Source: JAUIET01 sp964352475
GTDB lineage: Bacteria > Pseudomonadota > Gammaproteobacteria > Pseudomonadales > JAUIET01
DNA: 64,000 nt
Assembly: GCA_964352475.1 (NCBI GenBank)
Contig: CAYGSL010000021.1
Location: 6,531 to 70,530 of the forward strand
Reading direction: 5' to 3'
The position numbers and the translations under genes were made by a program. Positions within the stretch are counted from its first letter, which is position 1; each line of letters opens with the position of its first letter. Positions 26,624 to 36,400 of the stretch are shown here, piece by piece. The notes below the pieces were generated by a model. The model was not told the origin of the DNA and made no database searches. It saw only the letters and a list, made by a program, of their open reading frames with translations.

Positions 26624-27829
26624 TCAGGGAGAGGGCTGGGTAATGGCCGCTATCTCCTCACTGGTGAAACCTGCTTCGGCAAGTACGTCTACAGTATGTT
26701 GACCAATTCCAGGTGCTGGCTGCGGTGCCCGTTTGGAGACACCTTCCACTTGCAGCGGGCTGTTTACCGTGCGCTGCGCCCTGAATTGATCACTTTGCAA
26801 GTTAAGCAACATATTGTTGGCCTGCAGCTGCGGGTCATCCACTACTTGCTCAGGTGATGATACCGGCATGTATTGTATGTCATAAGTGTCGAAGATCTGC
26901 TGCCATTGCGCCCAGGGTTTGCTTGCAAAAATGTCATCAAGCCGTTGGATGGTCTCCGCAGCGTGTTCGTGACACGCAGATGCGTCTGCGAACCGGGGGT
27001 CGTCCAGCATCTCCGACTGACCGATTGCAGTCAGGAAATAAACCCATTGGCCGTGTACGTCGAATATCCACGGATAAAACCACTGGCCGTCTCCGCATTG
27101 GTAGGGCACTCCCAGCGGCAGTGGGTTTTCGCTTCTTTTTGGTTCATATTGGGTTTTTGCCCCGCACAGTATGGCCTGAAGCATCATAGAATTTGCCCAA
27201 ACACCATTGGCGAGCAGAGACGTAGACACCCTGCTGCCGCGACCGGTGCGTTCTCTGCGGTACATAGCCAGCATTATGCCGGCGAAGACAGCCGTAGAGC
27301 TTGAATAATCTCCCCAGGCAGGGGCACCCGCCGACGGCGGTGCGCCGCCAGACCGCACAATATCCATCATTCCAGATCGGGCCCACCAGGCACTTCGGTC
27401 AAATGCAGGCACGTTTGCCTCATCTCCTAGTTCGCCGTAGCCACTGAGCTGTGCATAAATCAATTGGTCGTTCATAGGCGCCAGATCGGCGTAACGCATC
27501 TTCAGCTTGGTCAACACAGTAGGTGGGTAGTTGGTAACCAATACATCCGCCGTTTCCACCAATCTGCATAATGCTTCGTAGCCTTCGTCGCTCTTGAGAT
27601 CCAGCACGATGCTGCGTTTATTTCGTGAAACCAGCAGCCACGGATAATTGTCTTCCGTTTTCGGAAAGCCAGGCATGCCCATAAAGCCCCTGAAAGGGTC
27701 ACCTTGTGGGGGTTCAATCTTGATAACGTCTGCGCCGAAGTCAGCCATTGCGGTGGCCGCAGCGGGTGCCGCCACCCAGCTGCCCACATCCAGCACCCGA
27801 ACGCCGTCCAATATACTGTCAATACTCAT
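26624..27829 (-). CDS. Class III (CaiB/BaiF) CoA-transferase
   Basis: The 401-residue protein has the N-terminal GVRVLDVGSWVAAPAAATAMADFGADVIKIE and the later DNYPWLLVSRNKRSIVLDLK pattern of the family. The residue expected to carry the CoA-thioester Asp lies in the segment after LSGYG. It transfers CoA between carboxylates, here probably activating or racemising a branched or steroid-side-chain acid. It is the first gene of an apparent three-gene minus-strand operon with the hydrolase and the LLM protein. The donor and acceptor are unknown. Confidence 0.92.
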   Translation of the reverse strand: MSIDSILDGVRVLDVGSWVAAPAAATAMADFGADVIKIEPPQGDPFRGFMGMPGFPKTEDNYPWLLVSRNKRSIVLDLKSDEGYEALCRLVETADVLVTNYPPTVLTKLKMRYADLAPMNDQLIYAQLSGYGELGDEANVPAFDRSAWWARSGMMDIVRSGGAPPSAGAPAWGDYSSSTAVFAGIMLAMYRRERTGRGSRVSTSLLANGVWANSMMLQAILCGAKTQYEPKRSENPLPLGVPYQCGDGQWFYPWIFDVHGQWVYFLTAIGQSEMLDDPRFADASACHEHAAETIQRLDDIFASKPWAQWQQIFDTYDIQYMPVSSPEQVVDDPQLQANNMLLNLQSDQFRAQRTVNSPLQVEGVSKRAPQPAPGIGQHTVDVLAEAGFTSEEIAAITQPSP

Positions 27830-27891
27830 CGGTTTTTCTTATTGCTATCGATTTACACAGTATAGCGGCAGAATTAACTCAGGTCGCAGAC

Positions 27892-28533
27892 TTAGTCCGC
27901 ACCGGTGCCGGTCAGCTGCGAATTCATTTCATGCTCCGCATCATCAATGCCCAAATCATCACATGAGGTCGCGGAATGTTGCGTAGCCGTGGCGCTGTTC
28001 ATTCGGCCATCCAAATAATCTACTTTCAGCCACCATTGATCGCTGTAGGTATTTCTGTAGCTGGTGTCACGACGATCAAGGTTTTTGCGGCGGCTGGGTG
28101 TACCACTTGCCAGAGACTGCCGTCGTCTTCTGTCGACAACTCGGCGCCGGTCGGCAAACATTTTGTCATCGGGTGCTGCGTAGACGGCAGGCACACTAAC
28201 TGCCAGTGTGCCTGTGTCTAGTGACTCTGAACCGACGTGGGCGCTATTGGCGGCGGTAGTATCGACTTCTCTGCGGCGCAGCAGTCCGCGCTTTTTGCGC
28301 CCCACAGTCTGAGCATAATCGATCAACTCCGACGACAAATCAGCGTCGACAAAACGGTATAATTCGCTGGGTTCAATATCCAGAGCTTTCGCCACGTTAG
28401 CTACGCGGGCCTGCGGTATGCCGTGTTTCAGCCACCGGTTCACAGCCTGGTTGGAAACGCCCACCCGCCTTGCAAGGTCTTCCGCCTGCATTTCACGAAT
28501 ATCCAGCCACACCTGGAAACGCAGTCTAGCCAT
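27892..28533 (-). CDS. XRE-like DNA-binding regulator with Arg-rich C-terminal region
   Basis: The 213-residue protein begins with a helix-turn-helix domain (about 13-60): DLARRVGVSNQAVNRWLKHG is the recognition pair. The rest is poorly structured with repeated basic groups: RKKRGLLRRR, ADRRRVVDRRRR and SRRKNLDRRD. No metal or ligand-binding motif is recognised. The tail may bind nucleic acid or interact with acidic partners. It sits alone between the CoA-transferase operon and ydbHL genes. The regulon is unknown. Confidence 0.75.
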   Translation of the reverse strand: MARLRFQVWLDIREMQAEDLARRVGVSNQAVNRWLKHGIPQARVANVAKALDIEPSELYRFVDADLSSELIDYAQTVGRKKRGLLRRREVDTTAANSAHVGSESLDTGTLAVSVPAVYAAPDDKMFADRRRVVDRRRRQSLASGTPSRRKNLDRRDTSYRNTYSDQWWLKVDYLDGRMNSATATQHSATSCDDLGIDDAEHEMNSQLTGTGAD

Positions 28534-28633
28534 TATTTCTGCCTCTCAGTACTACGGCCGCGTCAAAAACTCGGCACTATGGCTGGAAATAATTCCATAT
28601 TTAACAGTAACTAACAAGCGCTACTTAATAAAT

Positions 28634-28660
28634 ATTCTAGTAATGGTTAAGAATTGTCAG
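28634..28660 (-). promoter_or_regulatory. Possible sigma70 promoter for the XRE gene
   Basis: On the minus strand CTGACA (plus 28655-28660) and TAGAAT (plus 28634-28639) are 15 bases apart, about 100 bases upstream of the regulator start. Both hexamers differ from consensus at one position, but the spacer is two bases shorter than ideal. The A/T-rich surroundings favour a promoter. Confidence 0.35.
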
Positions 28661-28708
28661 AGTTGCTCGATTGTTGTTCATTAAGCCGAGTGCCGCTCTG
28701 GAAAACGT

Positions 28709-29035
28709 TTAAGGCACTTTTTTCCAGCTCTGACCCACCCGCACAAACTGGCCACCGGGCGTCTTCTCTATGGCCTTCTTCCCCGCCAGTGATTGAACAA
28801 CCTGCAAATCCGTACCGTTTTTGCGTGCTATCTTTTGATAGGCCACCACCCGACGAGCATTAATTTGCTCTACTAAATCAGCCACGTCGGCACGTTGTGT
28901 GTTGACCGCGCCGAGCAGACCATTGCGTTGTTCGCCAACAAGGCCTTGTTGTTTAGCCGCCGCCAAATCCAGCGCGTGTGAAGCAGCAGCGAGCAGCAGG
29001 GCAGCAGCCAATACCAATAGTTGAAAGTGTTTCAT
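28709..29035 (-). CDS. ydbL: YdbL family (DUF1318) periplasmic protein
   Basis: The 108-residue protein has a signal peptide ending at SHALD and a DUF1318 domain rich in NxxR: AAAKQQGLVGEQRNGLLGAV, then NARRVVAYQKIARKNG. In E. coli YdbL is a periplasmic chaperone helping YnbE multimerise beneath YdbH. It follows ynbE by 12 bases, the standard ydbH-ynbE-ydbL order. The Arg and Asn conservation fits the family. Confidence 0.92.
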   Translation of the reverse strand: MKHFQLLVLAAALLLAAASHALDLAAAKQQGLVGEQRNGLLGAVNTQRADVADLVEQINARRVVAYQKIARKNGTDLQVVQSLAGKKAIEKTPGGQFVRVGQSWKKVP

Positions 29036-29047
29036 TGCATAGCTCCT

Positions 29048-29263
29048 TTAGAACAGGCCGCTGTCGTCAGACAGCAAATCGTCGAGATCGTCTTCCACTT
29101 TAACCCTGACTTCATGCTGAATGTTCACATTCAGATTGATAGTGATGGGTTCATCAGCGGCTACTTTGACCGTTGGCGTGCACGCCGTCGCGGCCAGCTG
29201 AACAGCCAATACGGCAAACAGGGCCCGATACCGTAGGGATGTGGAATGTAGGCAGGATCGCAT
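29048..29263 (-). CDS. ynbE: YnbE family lipoprotein
   Basis: The 71-residue protein starts at ATG 29261-29263, supported by GGAGAA upstream; a longer frame to 29323 would overlap ydbH. A lipoprotein signal ends AATACTPTVKV, and the remainder ITINLNVNIQHEVRVKVEDDLDD is the conserved strand-rich core of the family. It forms the outer-membrane end of the YdbH phospholipid bridge. It lies between ydbH (19 bases upstream) and ydbL (12 bases downstream). The C-terminus ends in an acidic run. Confidence 0.88.
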   Translation of the reverse strand: MRSCLHSTSLRYRALFAVLAVQLAATACTPTVKVAADEPITINLNVNIQHEVRVKVEDDLDDLLSDDSGLF

Positions 29264-29282
29264 ATTCGGTTCTCCGTTGGTG

Positions 29283-31214
29283 CTAACGTTGACTTTGCTC
29301 AATACGTGTTTGCAGACCGTCACTGATTTCCCTCGTAAGCATTAAACTTTTTATTAGAGAGGGTACGTCTTCGGTCAGGTTAAGATTGAAATTGACGGGG
29401 CGGCTGTTTTTCATCTCGGGGTTGCGGCCCTCCAATCTCACGACCAAGGTCATCCTGCCATTCTCTGCATAGCTGGCGTTGATGTCGAGCACTTTGTAGT
29501 GGAAATTTTTGAGCGCATCAACCGCTAGTTGCAATTCCGGTGACGAGTTAATAGCCGCTGCGGGCACCGTACCTGTGTAGCGAATGATGCCGCCGGGCTT
29601 TCTGGCCTTGAGCTCACCATTGCTCATGGTGATAGATCGGCCGGAGACCACTACTGGCAATTGACCGTCAACGATACCGGACCCTTCTATGCCTTGCTCA
29701 ACGCCAAGCAGTTCGCCCAGCTCAATACCATCTAGTTTTACAAGGCTTTTAAATTCAATATGTTGCGGGTCTAAGTTAATGTTTGATGTGCTTAGTGTTC
29801 CATCAAATACTGACATTTGCAGGCTCTTAATATGGACATTGCCTTCGGCAAAGCCGGCGGATAACGACAGATCGTTTAAAGCCATGCCCACTTGCAGCTG
29901 CTCTGCGGTAATCTCGATGGTGGCGTCTGCCTCTGGCCAGGCCACTGTCACGCTGCCGCCAATGCCCCGAAACAAGACCTCGCGATAAAAGCTGTCGAGT
30001 TTGTTCAGTTTAAGAGTTACGTTTGCTGCTACATCAGATCTGTTCCAATTGAGTTGACCAGACAGGCTTAGCGAGCCCGCGACCAGATCAGCAGGCCATT
30101 GCCAGTTGGGAATGATACTTGGCAGGAAGCGCTGTTGTTCGCTAAACCGTATTGGTTTGCTGTGCACTGTTCCCCGGCCGATGCCGGATTCGAGCTGATG
30201 CGAAAATGGCACCGACACAGTGATTTGCTCAGACAATTCGCTGACCCTGCTGGCAACATGAACAGTGCCACTGGCTATGTTGTTGTGCAGGCTCACATCG
30301 CCAGTAATTCTAAAGCGAGGCAGCTCGCTGCCCTTGTGCGACACTCGCAAATTGTTGCTGGTAAAACGCAGGGGCGCCAGTAAAAACTCCTGATTGTTCA
30401 GCGTTAGCTTCGCGGGTGCTCGCAGTGCCGCGCGAAAACGTGGCAGGGCGAAATCTCTGCCTCTAAGATTCTGCGCAAGGCCATGACTTTGCTGATCCAG
30501 CGTGAGTATAAAAGACTGGTCTTCGTAGCTTAGCGCACCAAGTATCTGCAGCTCAGCCGAAGTCGCGCTGAAAGCAGTCGAAGTGTCCTGATTGGATGCA
30601 CGCACACCGAAGAGTAACTGCTGGTCTTCTCGCATCAACAAGTCAGTGAATGCTGCCTGCAGAGAAAACTCAAGTCTGGATTCCTGACCGCCTTCCAGGG
30701 TTGGCGCCGAGGGTTTAATGCTGGCCGTCATTTGAACCTGGTCACCAATACTGATTTCGCAGTCCAGAATCCTTTTGTGCAAATTGATATCCGCACTCAA
30801 CAGTGTAAGGTGCGTATCGAGCTCACCCGACAGATGACTCGTAAACCGTCCCTTGCCCAATCGCGCGGACCCTAGCCAACGAGTGTCGCCTTGAGCGATG
30901 CTTAGCTGTTCTATGTTAATCCGGTAGTTGGAAAGCAGCGAATTGAGGTCGTCTAGCGGGCCTCGGCGTAGCAAGTCATAAATCTCAGTTGGTAATGTCT
31001 GCGTAGATGACTCTGTGTCAGATGTCGTGGCTATCAGCTGTAGAGAACGTATCGTCCAGTTATTGCGCCCGGGCAGATCGGCGTCAACTGCTTGCAGGCT
31101 AATGTTGTTCGGTAGCGTGGCAGCGATGGCGTGCGGTAACCAACGTGGTGTTGAGTACCAAAACGTCACCAGCATCAGCAGGGTTAAAACAAAGAGCAAG
31201 AGCAGACGTCGCAT
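29283..31214 (-). CDS. ydbH: YdbH, AsmA-like intermembrane phospholipid transport protein
   Basis: The 643-residue protein has an N-terminal membrane helix (about 4-23) followed by a long beta-rich domain. The C-terminal part contains DGTLSTSNINLDPQHIEFKS, LVKLDGIELGEL and GRSITMSNGELKARKPGGIIRYTG, typical of the YdbH/AsmA-like bridge group with TamB and YhdP. It is shorter than E. coli YdbH (879 residues), so the groove is probably shorter. It spans the periplasm and carries phospholipids to the outer membrane. ynbE and ydbL follow in the same transcript. Confidence 0.9.
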   Translation of the reverse strand: MRRLLLLFVLTLLMLVTFWYSTPRWLPHAIAATLPNNISLQAVDADLPGRNNWTIRSLQLIATTSDTESSTQTLPTEIYDLLRRGPLDDLNSLLSNYRINIEQLSIAQGDTRWLGSARLGKGRFTSHLSGELDTHLTLLSADINLHKRILDCEISIGDQVQMTASIKPSAPTLEGGQESRLEFSLQAAFTDLLMREDQQLLFGVRASNQDTSTAFSATSAELQILGALSYEDQSFILTLDQQSHGLAQNLRGRDFALPRFRAALRAPAKLTLNNQEFLLAPLRFTSNNLRVSHKGSELPRFRITGDVSLHNNIASGTVHVASRVSELSEQITVSVPFSHQLESGIGRGTVHSKPIRFSEQQRFLPSIIPNWQWPADLVAGSLSLSGQLNWNRSDVAANVTLKLNKLDSFYREVLFRGIGGSVTVAWPEADATIEITAEQLQVGMALNDLSLSAGFAEGNVHIKSLQMSVFDGTLSTSNINLDPQHIEFKSLVKLDGIELGELLGVEQGIEGSGIVDGQLPVVVSGRSITMSNGELKARKPGGIIRYTGTVPAAAINSSPELQLAVDALKNFHYKVLDINASYAENGRMTLVVRLEGRNPEMKNSRPVNFNLNLTEDVPSLIKSLMLTREISDGLQTRIEQSQR

Positions 31215-31266
31215 GAACCACAGTATAAGTGCGCCGACAGCGAGTTAGTAGTGACGAACTATTGGG

Positions 31267-31986
31267 CTAAGGGTATGCGGCTGGCTGAGAGTCTTGACGC
31301 AGGTGGTCGATAATTTTGCTTTTCAGCGCAATCTCTTCCTGCAGGCGAACGCTGAGACCGCGTAGCTTCTCCAACTCGCACAGCAACTTGATGTTTTCCG
31401 CTTCGTATCCGGATGTCAGCCCTACGTGTGAATTGAGCTGTCGGGCAAACGAGTACATCAATATGAACCAACTGGTGGCCAGCGCGGTCAGCAGCATTTT
31501 ATGGGCGAAGCCAAATAACACCATATAGATTAGCGCGGGCAGCAGCGCGGGCAACACAAAACTTAAATATGTTTTCAGGTGGCTGTTGTAGGCAATATTG
31601 GAACTGGCAACCAGAACGCCCAGAATGGCGATAAAACCAGTTAATGCCTGCGTATTGAGCATCGCGCAGGCGTACAGAAACATCACGCCCCAGGCGATAC
31701 CATTGCAGCACACGTTTCTATTGTAGGCTTTGTACCAATTTGCTGTGGACGAATATCGGTTTCGTTCGGCGAAATCAGCTACGAGTTTCCAGCGTTGAAT
31801 TAAAATCAGTGATACAAGCAGCAGCCAAATCAGCAACAGATCTGAATTCAGTTTTTGCCAGTAGATGATGCCCACCAGGCCGGCGGTCACTACGTTACCG
31901 AAACAGCTCAGTTTTGCCTGCGTGAACAAAAACTCGGTTTTGCGTGCTTGTGTTTGTTCCACCAAGCCGTTTTCATTTACTTGCAT
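31267..31986 (-). CDS. Six-helix membrane protein with C-terminal coiled coil
   Basis: The 239-residue protein has a polar N-terminus, six hydrophobic segments between about residues 30 and 185, and a C-terminal helix (ENIKLLCELEKLRGLSVRLQEEI) likely to be a coiled coil. This resembles the membrane sensor (MASE-like) part of GGDEF or histidine kinase proteins, but the frame stops before any output domain. No output fragment follows in the 52 bases before ydbH. It may be a complete small sensor or scaffold, or a decayed sensor; the stop is followed directly by intergenic DNA. No name applied. Confidence 0.65.
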   Translation of the reverse strand: MQVNENGLVEQTQARKTEFLFTQAKLSCFGNVVTAGLVGIIYWQKLNSDLLLIWLLLVSLILIQRWKLVADFAERNRYSSTANWYKAYNRNVCCNGIAWGVMFLYACAMLNTQALTGFIAILGVLVASSNIAYNSHLKTYLSFVLPALLPALIYMVLFGFAHKMLLTALATSWFILMYSFARQLNSHVGLTSGYEAENIKLLCELEKLRGLSVRLQEEIALKSKIIDHLRQDSQPAAYP

Positions 31987-32169
31987 AGTGTGGCCACTGC
32001 AGATCTCAGCGAGTTGGGCTCAATGTACCCCAAATGAAATCGCTAACGTATAATATTGCTGGTAAATAATTCCTAGGTTCTGCGATTTGTCTAGAACAGA
32101 CCGTTCAGTTCAGTCCGCAGTCTGGGCCTAAAACAATCGACGTTTTCTACCGAAGGCGGTCATTGTTTG

Positions 32170-33459
32170 CTACCGCAGCAAATGGGAATCCAGAACTTCT
32201 GACTTTTGCCCCAGCAATTCCTCAACAATGAGTTTGAAGGACTTATTGGTGATTTTGCGCTTTTTCATTAAATCGCGGGTTACGTGATCGATGTTGTATT
32301 GACCCTTGCTCTCACGCCTGAGTTCCTTATCCAGCTCGTGTAACAGAATCACGGCTCTGGCAGAGGTGGCACCGGACGAGGATTTTTTTCGCAGCGTTTT
32401 GACCTTAGCACCCCATCTGGACAATGAGCGTAACACTCTGTCGTAGCGTGCCTGGTTCATGGCACCGGCTCTACGCATCAATTCTATCGAGTAGTATTCG
32501 GCCAAACCTTCCGCTATCCAGTCAGATTGTGAACCACCCTGAATACGGGTAATGACATGGGTAAGCTCATGCAACAGAGTGCTGGTGCCATTCTCGCTAA
32601 TAAGAGGTCGGTCAGAGTGCACATAGAAAGAATTCGGCGAAGACAAACCGCCGCGCCACATAGGGTCGCCAGCACCAACCACCAAGACCTTGGGAGGCAA
32701 GTTCTGGAAGGCTCGTTGTACTTCTGGCCAGACCAGATTAATCAGAGCCAATGCATTCATGCGCTGCATATCTCCGCCTTGTGGTGCTGCGATTGCGACT
32801 TCGGTACCCTGTAGAAAATCGCGCCGGGTTCCTAGCTTGCCCGCAATCATCCACCCTGTGGGTCGGTCAAAGCGTCGCTCAGGGTTGTCTATGCGAAATA
32901 CAAAATCTTCGATTTTGCGCCATCCGGTGTCAGCGCTGGTCCATTCGGCCGGTAGCTTGATCTCAAGGGTAGAGTATGACTCACTGCCTTTGACACTTCG
33001 CACCCTGGCGGTAGGCACAATTTTGTCACCCCGAAATATCGCCCAATCGTTGGTCATGTAGGCATCGTAGCCGCCATCGCTACGCTGCCTGTCCAGGACC
33101 GATCTGAAACTTAGTTTGGCCAGCTTGCTGCCCGGTTCCCAGCGAATTGAACTTTTATAGTGTTTTAGTTCTCCGTCAGCCTCAAAGTCCAGATGTCGTT
33201 GTTTATCATGACGAAATGAAATTGACTTTATCAAGTCAGCATTTCGTATCTCTATGCTGACCTTTACCATGCCTTGGTCTATCAAGGGTTCTAAGACATA
33301 GTGAACGCCGTATTGTTTGCTGCTTAGTCTTTCCTCGGTAACAGCGGCACGTACAGTGCCTTTGTCATCGGCTGCAGACACGCACGCAGAGAGAATGAAC
33401 AGAGTAGCGACCACCAGCAATTGCAGCGGAAGTGAGATGGAATAGTTGCAAGGACTCAT
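32170..33459 (-). CDS. Gluzincin metallopeptidase (peptidase MA-like) lipoprotein
   Basis: The 429-residue protein has a signal with lipobox LSAC (Cys26), a beta-rich N-terminal domain, and a zinc-peptidase domain. HELTH is at 297-301 and the third ligand Glu317 is in WIAEGLAEYY, matching the gluzincin (HExxH...E) pattern of the peptidase MA family. It should be anchored to a membrane in the periplasm. ATG 33457-33459 overlaps the RND transporter stop by 4 bases, so it is translationally coupled to the pump. That pairing is unusual and suggests a joint envelope function. Confidence 0.85.
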   Translation of the reverse strand: MSPCNYSISLPLQLLVVATLFILSACVSAADDKGTVRAAVTEERLSSKQYGVHYVLEPLIDQGMVKVSIEIRNADLIKSISFRHDKQRHLDFEADGELKHYKSSIRWEPGSKLAKLSFRSVLDRQRSDGGYDAYMTNDWAIFRGDKIVPTARVRSVKGSESYSTLEIKLPAEWTSADTGWRKIEDFVFRIDNPERRFDRPTGWMIAGKLGTRRDFLQGTEVAIAAPQGGDMQRMNALALINLVWPEVQRAFQNLPPKVLVVGAGDPMWRGGLSSPNSFYVHSDRPLISENGTSTLLHELTHVITRIQGGSQSDWIAEGLAEYYSIELMRRAGAMNQARYDRVLRSLSRWGAKVKTLRKKSSSGATSARAVILLHELDKELRRESKGQYNIDHVTRDLMKKRKITNKSFKLIVEELLGQKSEVLDSHLLR

Positions 33460-36400
33460 GGCTGGTTGGGCGAACTTGGCTCTTGAACAGGTTTGACTGG
33501 CATGGCTTCTATACCGGCTGATTTACTGCCAGCTTCGGCGAGAAGCATATACAGGCAAGGTACCAGAAACAATGTAATAACTGTGGCAAAAACAACACCA
33601 AACGACAGCGATATTGCCATAGGTATAAAGATATAGGTGGTCGGATTCTGGTCAATGATCAGTGGCACCAGGCCAACAAACGTCGTTATTGATGTGAGTA
33701 CAATTGGCCGAAATCGTTCAACGGCGGCGTCGCTAATCGCTACTCCCGTTTCGGCACCCTCGCGACGCAGCCGGTTGATGTTGTCCACCAGCACCAGGCT
33801 GCTGTTGATCACAACACCCGACAAGGCAACGATGCCAAGCAGTGAGAAAAACACCAGCGGTTTGCCCATTATAAAGTGGCCGAGAATGGCACCCACCGCG
33901 CCAAATGGGATCACGCTCATTATGATTATAGGCTGACTATAGGATTGCAGTGGAATGGCCAGCAAGGCATAAATCAGTAACAGCGCCAGCGCGGTGTAGT
34001 AGCTAAGGTCATTGAACGAGTCAGCGCTTTCCTCAGCTTCGCCACCCAATGAATATTCTATCCCCGGGTAGCGTAGATTGATTTTCGGTTTGACTTCCAA
34101 GTCCAGAAAATTCAGTACGCGCTCAGGCTCAATCATGTCGCGGTCGACATCAGCGGTAACTGAAATAACTCGCTGCCGGTCCAGTCGCCGTATGGAAGAG
34201 AAACCCCGACCGAGATCCAGCTCGGCTACATTGCCCAGAGCAACTTCGTCGCCCTGAGGTGTGCGCACTCTCATATTTTGCACGTCGCTCATGGAATGGC
34301 GCTCCGATTTCGGGTAACGCACCATAATACGAATGTCTTCACGGCTGCGTTGCACTCTCTGCACCTCTTCACCGTAAAATGCGTTGCGAATCTGCCGGCC
34401 TAATTGCCCGGAGTTAATACCTAAATGCTGCGCTTGATCTTTAAGCGTGAATTTTATTTCCTGTTTGCCGGCGCGAAAGCTGTCTGTGATGTCACTGACG
34501 CCTTCAAAGCGTTTTAAGGCCAGCTTGATGTCGCTGGCGGCTGCGCGCAGTTGCCCGGTATCGGATCCCCTGAGGCGTATATCAATCGCGTCACCAATCG
34601 AAAAGAAGTTTGCCGTGTAGTTCAATGCAACAGCGTCAGCAATGGGAGGTGTCAGTTCTCGCCATCGCTGGGCAATGTAACCAGGTGATACCGAGCCGCG
34701 TTCCTTATACGGAATTAATTCAAGCACCAATTCAACGTAATTTGAATTGGTCGGGCCGCCATCAAAGTCAATTGATCCTCGCGCTATCTTGCCACCAATG
34801 GCCTTGAGTACACGGCGTATATTGGATGGTTGGTCTGGGGCATGATCTGTATCAAGCTCATCTCGCAGCTGCAGAGCAGCCACTTTCAGTTTCTCCGCTT
34901 CGCGCTGAAGCACCTGTGTTGGCGTGCCTGGGGGCATTGTCAGTGTGGCATACACACGATCGGCTTCGACCGACGGGAAAAACTGAAACACCGCACGACC
35001 ACTGGCAAACAAGGTCATAACCAATACCACTACTGATACCGCAATTGCCAGGGTGAAATAGCGCCAGTCCATCGCGCGCTGCAGTGCAGGCTGGTAGCGC
35101 TGTTTGGCAATCATGCGCAACCCGTGTTCCATGCGCTGCTGAAATTTCTCCCACCGACCTCGTTCAGTCGGCGTTGTTGACAATGCACTGTTTGATTGGC
35201 GTCGGTTTGCGAGATGAGCCGGTAAAATCATCTGCGATTCCACGATGCTGAACAGCAGGGCAACAATCGCGGTAATTCCCACAGCCTGCAAGAACGAACT
35301 CAGTCCACTGCCGCTGACGGCCAGCGGCATAAAAGCAGCCATAGTTGTTAGCACGCCAAAAATAACCGGCAGCGACACTTGTTGTGTGCCGAGTATTGCG
35401 GCATCGCGTAGGGAATAGCCGCGCGTTTCAAAGGCATGAACTCGCTCACCAACCACGATGGCATCGTCAACCAAAATACCCAGCACAAGAATAAACCCCA
35501 TGATGGATACAGTGCTGATTGACACGTTGAACACGGGGAATAATAACAGCGTGCCAATCATGGCTATTGGCAAACCAACGGCTACCCAGAACGCGAGCCT
35601 TGGCTGAAGGAATATAGTTAAAATTAATAAGACCAATATTAGACCGCCGCCGGCGTTTCGGCCCAGCACTCTCAGCCTGTCAACGAGATCTTGCGATTCA
35701 TCTTTCCAGATGGTCAGTTCTACGCCATGAGGTAGGCTCGCCTGCTTGGTTGCAATGTAGTCTTTGACATGCCGGGCTATGCGCAGCAAGTTGCCATTAC
35801 CAGTTCGTGACACAGTGAGCATCACGGCGGGTACGCCGTCTACTTGAAACAACACATCGTTGTCGACAAAGCCGTCTTCAATGGCGGCGATATCGGAAAG
35901 TTTTACTATGCTGCCGTCATCAAGTTGTTTGACAACAAGGCGCTCAAGATCTGCTTCGTTGTAGGCCTGTCCCAATGTACGCAAAAGTATTTCTCCGCTA
36001 TCGGTTTTCAGCGAACCTCCAGCAACATCTTGCGAGCTCTGTCGAATAGCGTCGGCAACCGAGCTTAGGTTCAAGCCATATTGCCGCAGCGTGTGTTCTG
36101 ACACTTCCACAGAGATTTCATAGTCTTTGGTGAAGGACAATTCAACCTTCGAAACTTCTGGTAGTTCGGCCAGTTCGTCCCGAATTTTTTCGCCAATTTC
36201 TTTCAATGACCTCGGCGAAATATGGCCAGTTAGTGCCATGTTTAGAACGTTCGCTGTTATCGTCATTTCTGATACGATCGGTCGCTCGGCATCAAGTGGT
36301 AGCGTAGTAATTGCATTGACTCTTGCTTCGATATCGCGACTGGCTTTGGCCACGCTGGCTTCCTGTTTTAATTCAGCAATCAGCAGGCAAAGGCCCTCGT

